Position numbers and translations under genes: made by a program | Source of the DNA: DAOTTX01 sp034437515 | GTDB taxonomy: Bacteria > Chloroflexota > Anaerolineae > Aggregatilineales > Phototrophicaceae | Length of the DNA: 42,265 nt | Direction: 5' to 3' | Assembly (NCBI GenBank): GCA_034437515.1 | Contig: DAOTTX010000299.1 | Coordinates: 1-42,265, forward strand | Shown here: piece after piece, positions 33,646 through 40,922 of the stretch | Layout: each line of letters starts with the position of its first letter | Numbering within the stretch: the stretch's first letter is position 1 | The notes under the pieces: model-generated | Told to the model about the DNA's origin: nothing | The model's input: only the letters and a program-made list of their open reading frames with translations | Database searches by the model: none

Positions 33646-36600
33646 CGACCGACACACGAGAAACCGTCGAATCTGACAATCAGACACAGAATCGCACACA
33701 AATTCCAAGAGCGACCTATCGCTTTCAATTTAGCCCGGCGTTTACCTTTCAACATGCGGCGGCACTGGTGCCTTATCTGAATGATCTTGGGATCAGCCAT
33801 TGCTACGCCTCGCCGATCTTCAAGCCGCGTAAAGGGAGTGAGCATGGTTATGACATCGTCGATTACAGCGAACTGAACCCAGCACTTGGCACCTATGAGG
33901 ACTTCGACCATCTCATCAAGACACTGCACCAGCATCACATGGGCTTGATCCTCGACATCGTACCGAATCATATGGGCATCGGGTCAGATAATGTGTGGTG
34001 GATGGATGTTTTAGAAAATGGCCCCGGTTCTGAGTATGCGCGATTCTTCGACATCGACTGGAAGTCCTCGTCGGAGGAACTGACGAATAGAGTCCTGCTA
34101 CCCATCCTTGAAGATCACTATGGGCGGGTGTTGGCGGCGGGCAAGTTGCGCCTGAGTTACGATGACAGCCGCTTTACACTGCACTATTACGAGCACGCTT
34201 TTCCTATCGTTGTGGATACCTATAAAGATATCCTTAGCCGCTGCCACAGCGTGCTGACCACTCAGATCGATGAAAGCCACGAGGCCGCGCTAGAAGTGCG
34301 CAGTATCTTGACAGGCTTACGTTATTTGCCTGCTTACACTGAACTCCAACCCGAAAAGCAGAAAGAACGTCAGCGTGAACAGAAGATTTTACGAAATCGC
34401 TTCTCTCGTCTATATGAAACTCACGAAGCGGTACGGGTCGCTTTAGATGAGACACTGACCGCACTCAACGGCGAAGTCGGGCAGGAAGAGAGCTTTGATG
34501 CCCTCGACGAAATTCTGGGGCAGCAACCCTATCGGTTGTCATTCTGGCGCGTCGCCATGGACGAGATTAACTATCGTCGTTTCTTCGACATCAACGACAT
34601 GGCGGCGGTGCGGGCGGAAATCCCGCAGGTGTTTGAAAAGACACATACACTGCTTTACCGGCTATTGGGCGAAGGCAAAGTGGATGGCCTGCGGGTTGAC
34701 CACCCCGACGGATTATGGAACCCCCAGGTGTACTTTCTGCAATTGCAGGAAACTTACGTCACCATGCTGGAAGCCAAAGGCGAAGACGCCAGCGAACTAC
34801 GTATGATGATCGGCGATTTGCCCAACTACCTGCGCCAACCCGATGCGAAAGCGACGACCTGGCCCCTTTACGTGGTCGCAGAAAAGATTCTCTCTGAGAC
34901 GGAACCGCTGCCCCGTGAATGGGGTGTTTATGGCACGACCGGTTACGATTTTATGAACATGGCGAATGGCTTATTCGTCGATAGCAATCGGGAGAGTGAG
35001 ATCAACGCCGCTTATATCCGGTTCATCGGTGAGGCCATGAACTTTCAAGAGTTGATCTACGGCACCAAGAAAAAGACGATGGCGAATTCGCTAGCCAGTG
35101 ACTTGAACGCACGCGGGCACCAGCTCAAGCGCATTGTGGAACGCAACCGGCGCTATCGTGGGTTCACGCTCAATGGATTGGTTTTTGCCATGAGTGAGGT
35201 GATCGCCTGCTTGCAGATTTACCGGACGTATATCACGGGGCCGGGCGTCGTCTCCGAACGTGATCATGACTACATCAATATAGCGGTGGAAGAAGCCAAG
35301 CGCCGCAATCCGCGCACACCGCAGCAGATCTTCGATTTCCTTGGTGATACGGTATTGTTCCAGAATATCTACGAATTTGACGAGGAAGACCGCCGCCGTA
35401 TCATCGAGTTCGTGATGAAGTTCCAGCAGTTGACCGGGCCGGTCATGGCGAAAAGTGTCGAGGATACGGCCTTTTACATCTTCAATCGGCTGGTATCGCT
35501 CAACGAAGTGGGGGGTGAACCGGAGCAGTTCGGCATGTCCGTCGAGGGCTTCCATGCCCACAACGTCGATCACCAACATCACTGGCCTTATACGATGCTG
35601 GCGTTGTCCACGCACGATACCAAGCGCAGCGAGGACGTCCGCGCACGGATTAATGTGCTGTCTGAGATCCCCGAAGAGTGGCGGGAGGCCATCAGCCGGT
35701 GGACGGATATGAACATTAGTGCAAAGACCGAAGTCGATGATACGCCGTCACCCGACCGCAACGACGAATATCTGCTTTATCAGATTTTGCTCGGTGCCTG
35801 GTCTATCGAACAGGGGGCGGCGGCGGATGAGACGTTCATAGAGCGCATCATCGGCTACATGCTCAAGGCGACCAAAGAGGCTAAAGTCCACACAAGTTGG
35901 ATCAACCCCTACAACGATTATGATGCTGCGACCCAGAACTTCATCCGTAATATTTTGCAAAGCCCGGAATTCTTAAACGATTTCGTCGGTTTGCAGCAGC
36001 GGGTGAGCTACTTCGGGCAGTTTAACTCACTTGCACAGACCTTGCTCAAGTACACCGTACCCGGTGTGCCGGATACCTATCAGGGCAATGAGATGTGGGA
36101 TTTCAGTCTCGTTGACCCCGATAACCGCCGCCCGGTAAATTATGACCTGCGCCAGTGGGCGATGGGCGAGATCAAGACGTGGATCGCCGACGGGCGCGAT
36201 CAACTGGCGATTAAGCTGCTGGAAGAATGGGAAACCGGTTATATCAAGCTCTATATCACCGAAGCGGCTTTACAACTCCGCAAACATAACACGGAGTTGT
36301 TTGCCCAGGGGACGTATACACCGCTGCACGCTTCCGGCAATAAGGCGCAGCATGTCTGTGCGTTCGCCTACACCCATAAGGGCGAAGCTATGATCGTCAT
36401 TGTGCCTCGTCTGGTCGTCGGATTGACCGAGGGCCGTGAAGCACCTCCGGTTCATGAGGTGTGGCAGGATACCCATCTGCACCTGCCGGAAGACCTGATG
36501 AATCTTGAGTACATCAATATATTCACCGATGAGGCGCTGCAAGTGGGTGATGGGTTGCATCTGCACGATATTCTGCGTATCTTCCCGGTTGCGATCCTGC

Positions 36601-36656
36601 GCTACCAACTGCCCACGGAAGAAGAAACATCGGTAACATCGACTGTTGAAGATTAA
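33642..36656 (+). CDS. treY: Malto-oligosyltrehalose synthase
   Basis: Turns the reducing-end alpha-1,4 bond of maltodextrins into the alpha-1,1 bond of trehalose. At 1004 residues it is longer than the usual 700-950. GH13 motifs are DIVPNHMG, the catalytic D353 in VDGLRVDHPDG, E414 in VVAEKIL and D659 in LSTHDTKRSEDVRAR; YTVPGVPDTYQGNE is also typical. The start is TTG at 33642, supported by AAGGAGG 8 nt upstream and by the 4-bp overlap with treZ (TTGA). Together with TreZ it makes trehalose from glycogen-type glucans, a route used for osmotic or desiccation stress. Confidence 0.95.
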   Translation: MTTDTRETVESDNQTQNRTQIPRATYRFQFSPAFTFQHAAALVPYLNDLGISHCYASPIFKPRKGSEHGYDIVDYSELNPALGTYEDFDHLIKTLHQHHMGLILDIVPNHMGIGSDNVWWMDVLENGPGSEYARFFDIDWKSSSEELTNRVLLPILEDHYGRVLAAGKLRLSYDDSRFTLHYYEHAFPIVVDTYKDILSRCHSVLTTQIDESHEAALEVRSILTGLRYLPAYTELQPEKQKERQREQKILRNRFSRLYETHEAVRVALDETLTALNGEVGQEESFDALDEILGQQPYRLSFWRVAMDEINYRRFFDINDMAAVRAEIPQVFEKTHTLLYRLLGEGKVDGLRVDHPDGLWNPQVYFLQLQETYVTMLEAKGEDASELRMMIGDLPNYLRQPDAKATTWPLYVVAEKILSETEPLPREWGVYGTTGYDFMNMANGLFVDSNRESEINAAYIRFIGEAMNFQELIYGTKKKTMANSLASDLNARGHQLKRIVERNRRYRGFTLNGLVFAMSEVIACLQIYRTYITGPGVVSERDHDYINIAVEEAKRRNPRTPQQIFDFLGDTVLFQNIYEFDEEDRRRIIEFVMKFQQLTGPVMAKSVEDTAFYIFNRLVSLNEVGGEPEQFGMSVEGFHAHNVDHQHHWPYTMLALSTHDTKRSEDVRARINVLSEIPEEWREAISRWTDMNISAKTEVDDTPSPDRNDEYLLYQILLGAWSIEQGAAADETFIERIIGYMLKATKEAKVHTSWINPYNDYDAATQNFIRNILQSPEFLNDFVGLQQRVSYFGQFNSLAQTLLKYTVPGVPDTYQGNEMWDFSLVDPDNRRPVNYDLRQWAMGEIKTWIADGRDQLAIKLLEEWETGYIKLYITEAALQLRKHNTELFAQGTYTPLHASGNKAQHVCAFAYTHKGEAMIVIVPRLVVGLTEGREAPPVHEVWQDTHLHLPEDLMNLEYINIFTDEALQVGDGLHLHDILRIFPVAILRYQLPTEEETSVTSTVED

Positions 36657-36773
36657 ACGCACCTGTTTACGTATCTATGCGTTCTGTTGGCGGACGCGCT
36701 TCCGCGCATCCGTCAACTACAGGGTGAAAATAGATAGATGGCAGAGACGACATTTTTGTCGTCAGCCGCTTGC
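36657..36773. other. Convergent intergenic region with two hairpins
   Basis: A 14-bp imperfect stem (36686-36699 with 36704-36717, loop TTCC) and a 7-bp stem GACGACA-TTTT-TGTCGTC (36746-36763) lie between the ends of treY and the metal ATPase. They probably end transcription from both sides, although only short T-runs are present. The first stem contains GGCGGAC, as in the hairpin at 3256-3283. Confidence 0.45.
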
Positions 36774-38948
36774 TCATTCACGCTGCCGCAGCGGACGCAT
36801 GCCATTGAGCGTGACCAGCAGCGACATGCCCACATCTGCTAGCACTGCTAACCATAAAGTCGTCATGCCGAACAGCGCCAGCAGCAAGAACAAGCCCTTG
36901 ACGGCAAACGTCAGGGCGACGTTCTGTTTGATAAGACGCCGCGCCAACCGTGCCAACCGGATGCCGAACGGCAATTGTTTGAGGTCATCGGCAAGCAGAG
37001 CGATGTCGGCGGTTTCGAGAGCCTGCGCACTGCCAGCACCACCCATCGCAATGCCGACCGTCGAGGCTGCCAGCGCCGGCGCATCGTTGATGCCGTCACC
37101 GACCATCGCAACGTACTCGTGTTCGATCAGCAACCCTTCAATTGCCTTTAGTTTATCTTCCGGCAGCAACTCAGCGCGGACGTCACTCACCCCAACCTCA
37201 GCACCGACCGCCTGCGCGACCTGAGCGTTATCTCCGGTGAGCATGACCGTTTGCATGTCGCGCTGGTTTAACATGGCGATCACAGCTTTGCTATCCTCGC
37301 GGATCTTGTCGGCCATAGTGATAAACCCACGTACCCGGTCACCATCGTGTAGCAGCATCGCGGTTTCGCCGTTGGCTTCAGCTGAATCGATCTGAGTGCA
37401 TAGCGCGGCGTCATGCTGGAACTGTTCTTCAAACAGTTGGTGACTGCCCACCGTGATCCATTTGCCGTCTAGCTGACCGCGCACCCCACGACCGCTGATG
37501 TTCTGGACATTCTGCGCGGTGCCGTAAGCACCGCCGATCGCATGTTGCTCTGACGCATCCATGACAGCCCGTTCGAGCGGATGTGTGCTTTGTTCCTCGA
37601 TGGCGGCGGCGAGACCCAAAACATCCGTGCAGTCTGTGCACAGGTCGCCGTCCGTCTCGCAGTCTATCGAGTGGATTTGCACCACACGCGGTTCGCCGTG
37701 TGTGAGTGTGCCGGTCTTGTCAAAGGCGATGACCTTCACCTTGCCCAGTGCTTCCAGATGCGCACCACCTTTGATGAGGACACCGTTCCGCGCTGCCGCC
37801 GTAATCGCGCTGATGACCGTCACCGGTGTGCTGATGACCAGCGCACACGGGCAGGCGATGACCAGGATCGCCAATGCGCGGTAAAACCAGCCATGACCGT
37901 CAGCCGTGTCAAAGAATGGTTGCCCGAAAACCAGGGGCGGCACCGTCGCCACCAACAGCGCGAAGATCGTCACGGCGGGGGTGTAGTAATGAGCGAAGCG
38001 GTCAATGATGCGCTGACTAGGGGCGCGGGCGCTCTGTGCCTCCTCGACCAGATGAATGATGCGCGACAGCGTGTTATCCTCGGCGCGGCGCGTGGTACGG
38101 ATGTGCAGTGCGCCGTCACCGTTGAGCGTCCCGGCGAAGACTTCATCGTCGGTGGTTTTGTAAACGGGCACACTCTCACCGGTGATCGGTGCCTGGTTGA
38201 TGCTGCTCTCGCCCTCAGTGATGACTCCGTCTACGGGGATGCGTTCACCGGGCTTGACCAACACCGTTTCCTCGACTTGCACGTCCTCTGTCGCTACAGT
38301 CTGCGCTTGCCCTTCGCGGATAACCACGGCTTCGTCCGGGCGTAAGTCAAGCAAGCTACTCAGGCTGCGTCGGGCGCGGTCGGTCGTGTAGCCTTCCAGC
38401 GCCTCACCAATGGCGAACAGAAAGATCACCGTGGACGCTTCCAGATATTCCCCGATGATGATGGCACCAATCGCGGCGATGGTCATCAGCAGATTGATGT
38501 TAAACTCTCGGTTGATGCGCAGTGTATTGAGTCCCTGACGCGCAATTGGGTAGAGCGCGATCAGCATCGCGCCGGTGTAGACCACCGCTGTTATATCACC
38601 GGGGATGTCGAATAACAGCGAGAGCACCAGCATAGTCAATGTGATCGTCCCGCCGATGACTGCCAGCCGTGTTTCTGTTTGCCGCAGCAGATATTCGACG
38701 AAACCCAGCACCCCGCCGCGCTGTTGAGTTTGCGTTTTTTGGTCATCATCAGTGATAATGGTCTTGCCCAGAGCTTCGACCCGCTGTTGCAGCGTGGCAT
38801 AGGGGACATCACCGTCAATCATCATGTTTTGCGTTGGAAAATCAACACGGACGCCGTTTACACCGCTGAGCTTGCCGACTCCGGCTTCGAGTTCTTTGGC
38901 GCAGTTGGCGCAGTCCATATTGCCGATTTTGTATGTTTGTTGAGACAT
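36774..38948 (-). CDS. zntA: Heavy-metal-exporting P1B-type ATPase (Zn/Cd/Pb class)
   Basis: 724 residues. An N-terminal HMA domain with metal site MDCANC (C13, C16) is followed by about eight membrane segments, the translocation motif CPCAL (about 365-369), DKTGTLT (about 409-415), the HP dipeptide in QSTHPLERA, and GDGINDAPALA (about 616-626). CPC with an MDCANC-type HMA domain and the overall pattern fit Zn2+/Cd2+/Pb2+ exporters. The cytoplasmic region just after the phosphorylation site has an added Cys cluster, DCETDGDLCTDC, which could bind metal. The start is ATG 38948 with AGGTGA upstream; an ATG 15 nt earlier is possible. It is a single-gene unit with a predicted promoter and palindrome upstream. 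Confidence 0.93.
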   Translation of the reverse strand: MSQQTYKIGNMDCANCAKELEAGVGKLSGVNGVRVDFPTQNMMIDGDVPYATLQQRVEALGKTIITDDDQKTQTQQRGGVLGFVEYLLRQTETRLAVIGGTITLTMLVLSLLFDIPGDITAVVYTGAMLIALYPIARQGLNTLRINREFNINLLMTIAAIGAIIIGEYLEASTVIFLFAIGEALEGYTTDRARRSLSSLLDLRPDEAVVIREGQAQTVATEDVQVEETVLVKPGERIPVDGVITEGESSINQAPITGESVPVYKTTDDEVFAGTLNGDGALHIRTTRRAEDNTLSRIIHLVEEAQSARAPSQRIIDRFAHYYTPAVTIFALLVATVPPLVFGQPFFDTADGHGWFYRALAILVIACPCALVISTPVTVISAITAAARNGVLIKGGAHLEALGKVKVIAFDKTGTLTHGEPRVVQIHSIDCETDGDLCTDCTDVLGLAAAIEEQSTHPLERAVMDASEQHAIGGAYGTAQNVQNISGRGVRGQLDGKWITVGSHQLFEEQFQHDAALCTQIDSAEANGETAMLLHDGDRVRGFITMADKIREDSKAVIAMLNQRDMQTVMLTGDNAQVAQAVGAEVGVSDVRAELLPEDKLKAIEGLLIEHEYVAMVGDGINDAPALAASTVGIAMGGAGSAQALETADIALLADDLKQLPFGIRLARLARRLIKQNVALTFAVKGLFLLLALFGMTTLWLAVLADVGMSLLVTLNGMRPLRQRE

Positions 38949-38967
38949 CGTTTCACCTGTCATTTCG

Positions 38968-38988
38968 CATTGATATGATGTATCAATG
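38968..38988. promoter_or_regulatory. Operator-like palindrome upstream of the metal ATPase
   Basis: Perfect 8-bp arms CATTGATA (38968-38975) and TATCAATG (38981-38988) around a 5-nt spacer, in the 5' leader 20-40 nt before the zntA start. AT-rich palindromes of this size near metal-exporter genes are typical of ArsR/SmtB repressor sites. No such regulator gene is in the window. Confidence 0.5.
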
Positions 38989-39016
38989 AGTATGTGTAAT
39001 TGTGCTTACTTTGCTA

Positions 39017-39045
39017 ATCATATCACAGATGATGTGCCGTGCCAA
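39017..39045 (-). promoter_or_regulatory. Predicted promoter of the metal ATPase gene
   Basis: Read on the minus strand: TTGGCA (39045-39040), 17-nt spacer, TATGAT (39022-39017). Each hexamer matches the sigma-70 consensus at 5 of 6 positions. Transcription would start near 39010, so the palindrome at 38968-38988 would lie just inside the transcript. Confidence 0.6.
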
Positions 39046-39146
39046 TAGGCCGGGCGTAGGCCAAACATAGGGGCTGGCACATGCAAACACTTATCCGGTC
39101 ATGGTACGTTATAGACACATCAAATAAACATTTGGGAGCGCGAGCG

Positions 39147-40202
39147 ATGAATTATCGTCAACTAATTATGATCATCTGCGTTTTATTGGCGCTGCCTGTG
39201 GCGCTCAGCGCACAGGATGACGACGGTCAGGAAGTGGCGGAAGCACAACCTGAATACGGATTAAGTGCAGAAGAAATCGAGATAATTGAAATCCCTGATT
39301 ACGAACAACTTGAGGTCGAATCCAGCCTGTTGACGGATCGCTGGTATATGCGGGCCAATGGCGCGATCAACGTGCATGATGCACCGAATGGGGCATTTCT
39401 TTATACTGTAGACGAGGGCTTCAACTTCCTCACCGCGTTGCAACGGCAGGATGGCTGGGTAGAGATCAACCACGGTGAGTGGGTGAGCGAAGCGAATGTG
39501 ACATCGAGCGGTGGCGTCGTCTCCAATTTTACCGGTATTTTCATCCCCGAAGATGGGTTAGAGATCACGCCGGCGTGGTTGCTGGTCAACGCTTACCCAA
39601 GCAGCGAACCGGGCGGTGATCCGGTTGAATCTAACGGCCTGCTGTATCGTTACACACAGGTTCACATTTACGACACCGTTGAGATCGACGGCTGGAATTG
39701 GTATCAAATCGGTGCAGGCAAGTGGATTTACCAGACGCATCTGGCAAAGGTCGTGCCGGTTGAACGCCCCGACGACGTGACGACTGAAAAGTGGGTCAGC
39801 ATTAACCTTTACGAGCAGATTGTGATCGCTTACGAAGGCGATGAGCCTATTTTTGCCACGCTGACCTCGACCGGCTTGCCGCGCTGGCCTACCTATGAAG
39901 GCACATACAACATCTACTATCGCCGCACCCGTGACGCGATGAGTTGGGGCACCGTCGGTGATGACTTCTACTATCTGGAAGAAGTCCCCTGGACGATGTA
40001 TTTCGACGAAGGCCGGGCGTTACACGGCGCGTACTGGCATGATGGCTTCGGCTACCGGCGCAGTCATGGCTGTGTCAACCTGACGATCACAGACGCACAT
40101 TGGTTGTATAACTGGGTCGCTGAGGACTTCGACACGGTGAATTCACCGGACATCGAAGAGGGGCCGAACGTGTATGTCTATAGCAGCGGTGTCTATCGCT
40201 AA
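39147..40202 (+). CDS. Exported L,D-transpeptidase (YkuD domain), second paralogue
   Basis: 351 residues, clearly a paralogue of the protein at 19959-20996: same signal peptide-SH3-YkuD order, shared phrases such as FYYLEEVPWTMYFD and HGAYWHDGFGYRRSHGCVN, and the catalytic Cys309 intact. The start is ATG 39147, with GGGAG upstream; a frame extending to 39081 has no signal-peptide shape. It differs most in the first 60 residues and near the C-terminus. The enzyme should cross-link peptidoglycan or tether envelope proteins. It has its own terminator. Confidence 0.9.
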   Translation: MNYRQLIMIICVLLALPVALSAQDDDGQEVAEAQPEYGLSAEEIEIIEIPDYEQLEVESSLLTDRWYMRANGAINVHDAPNGAFLYTVDEGFNFLTALQRQDGWVEINHGEWVSEANVTSSGGVVSNFTGIFIPEDGLEITPAWLLVNAYPSSEPGGDPVESNGLLYRYTQVHIYDTVEIDGWNWYQIGAGKWIYQTHLAKVVPVERPDDVTTEKWVSINLYEQIVIAYEGDEPIFATLTSTGLPRWPTYEGTYNIYYRRTRDAMSWGTVGDDFYYLEEVPWTMYFDEGRALHGAYWHDGFGYRRSHGCVNLTITDAHWLYNWVAEDFDTVNSPDIEEGPNVYVYSSGVYR

Positions 40203-40234
40203 CGGATAAAGCGACAAACGGCAACGATCTTAAC

Positions 40235-40262
40235 AAAAGCAGCGGCATCGTCCGCTGTTTTT
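40235..40262 (+). terminator. Rho-independent terminator of the second L,D-transpeptidase gene
   Basis: Stem CAGCGG (40240-40245) with CCGCTG (40252-40257), loop of 6, followed by TTTTT and preceded by a matching A-run. It is 33 nt past the stop. Confidence 0.8.
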
Positions 40263-40324
40263 GCATTAAGATGAGTAAATGTAAAAAATTTCACCAATTT
40301 TCCCCTGATCTTAATTCTCACTTG

Positions 40325-40352
40325 TTGACAGATTCAGTAACTATGCTATTGT
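40325..40352 (+). promoter_or_regulatory. Predicted promoter of the MarR-RND operon
   Basis: Consensus TTGACA (40325-40330), 16-nt spacer, TATTGT (40347-40352). It is placed 49 nt before the chosen MarR start. Confidence 0.55.
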
Positions 40353-40360
40353 GTTGATTG

Positions 40361-40375
40361 GTTAATTAAATTAAC
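40361..40375. promoter_or_regulatory. Probable MarR operator
   Basis: GTTAATT-A-AATTAAC is a perfect palindrome with a single central base, starting 9 nt after the -10 box, thus over the likely transcription start. MarR-family proteins bind AT-rich palindromes of this size in their own promoters, so it fits autoregulation of the MarR gene and the efflux gene after it. Confidence 0.6.
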
Positions 40376-40400
40376 TAACTAATTTTGGAGTGTGTCTCGC

Positions 40401-40856
40401 TTGACGCCAACTGACGAAACCCATCAACTCGCACAACGTATGCTCCGCACGATGCAGTCGGCAGATAAGCTCATCGAGGTCAGCGTTGATGAATCAATCG
40501 AGCAACTCAACCTCAACCAACTGCGTACACTTTTACAGATACGTAATCATCCCGGCATCTCACAAAAGGAAATTGCGGAGAAGTTATCGATCACACCGGC
40601 TTCGGTTTCAGTGGCGATTCGTCGCATGGAGGAACTAGAGTTGATCGAGCGGCGTGTCGATGAAAGTGACGCACGAGTGATGCGGTTACATCTGGGGCAG
40701 CGGGGGCGGCGCGTCGTCAAAGCGGTAGAAGCACAGAAGGTGGCGACGCTCGCAGAGATGTTAAGCGTCCTTGATCTCAGCGAACGGCGTGTTCTGGTCG
40801 AACTGCTCGAGCGTGCGCTTTCCAGCGTGCGGCACTCACCGCCATCAGAAGATTAA
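40401..40856 (+). CDS. MarR-family transcriptional regulator
   Basis: 151 residues from TTG 40401. The winged helix is clear: LNQLRTLLQIRNHPGISQKE, IAEKLSITPASVSVAIRRME (recognition helix) and LIERRVDESDARVMRLHL (wing). MarR proteins are dimers that repress efflux or resistance genes until a phenolic or drug-like ligand binds. The start is uncertain: GGAG at 40387-40390 suits TTG 40401 (10 nt) better than the in-frame GTG at 40392 (1 nt). The RND permease gene begins 66 bp downstream, so the pair forms a regulator-pump operon with a self-operator upstream. Confidence 0.92.
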   Translation: MTPTDETHQLAQRMLRTMQSADKLIEVSVDESIEQLNLNQLRTLLQIRNHPGISQKEIAEKLSITPASVSVAIRRMEELELIERRVDESDARVMRLHLGQRGRRVVKAVEAQKVATLAEMLSVLDLSERRVLVELLERALSSVRHSPPSED

Positions 40857-40922
40857 ACTAGGAGCTTATTACGGTTGCACGTTTAGTACATGAATCTGTC
40901 AATTCTATGGAGCTAACACTAC

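Noticed and set aside
33438..33971. A 177-codon minus-strand frame across the treZ-treY junction
   Set aside because: It is antisense to two catalytically complete GH13 genes and has no recognisable domain.
39081..39146. Longer N-terminus for the second L,D-transpeptidase
   Set aside because: The extra 22 residues precede a normal signal peptide and lack a ribosome site, whereas ATG 39147 has GGGAG upstream.
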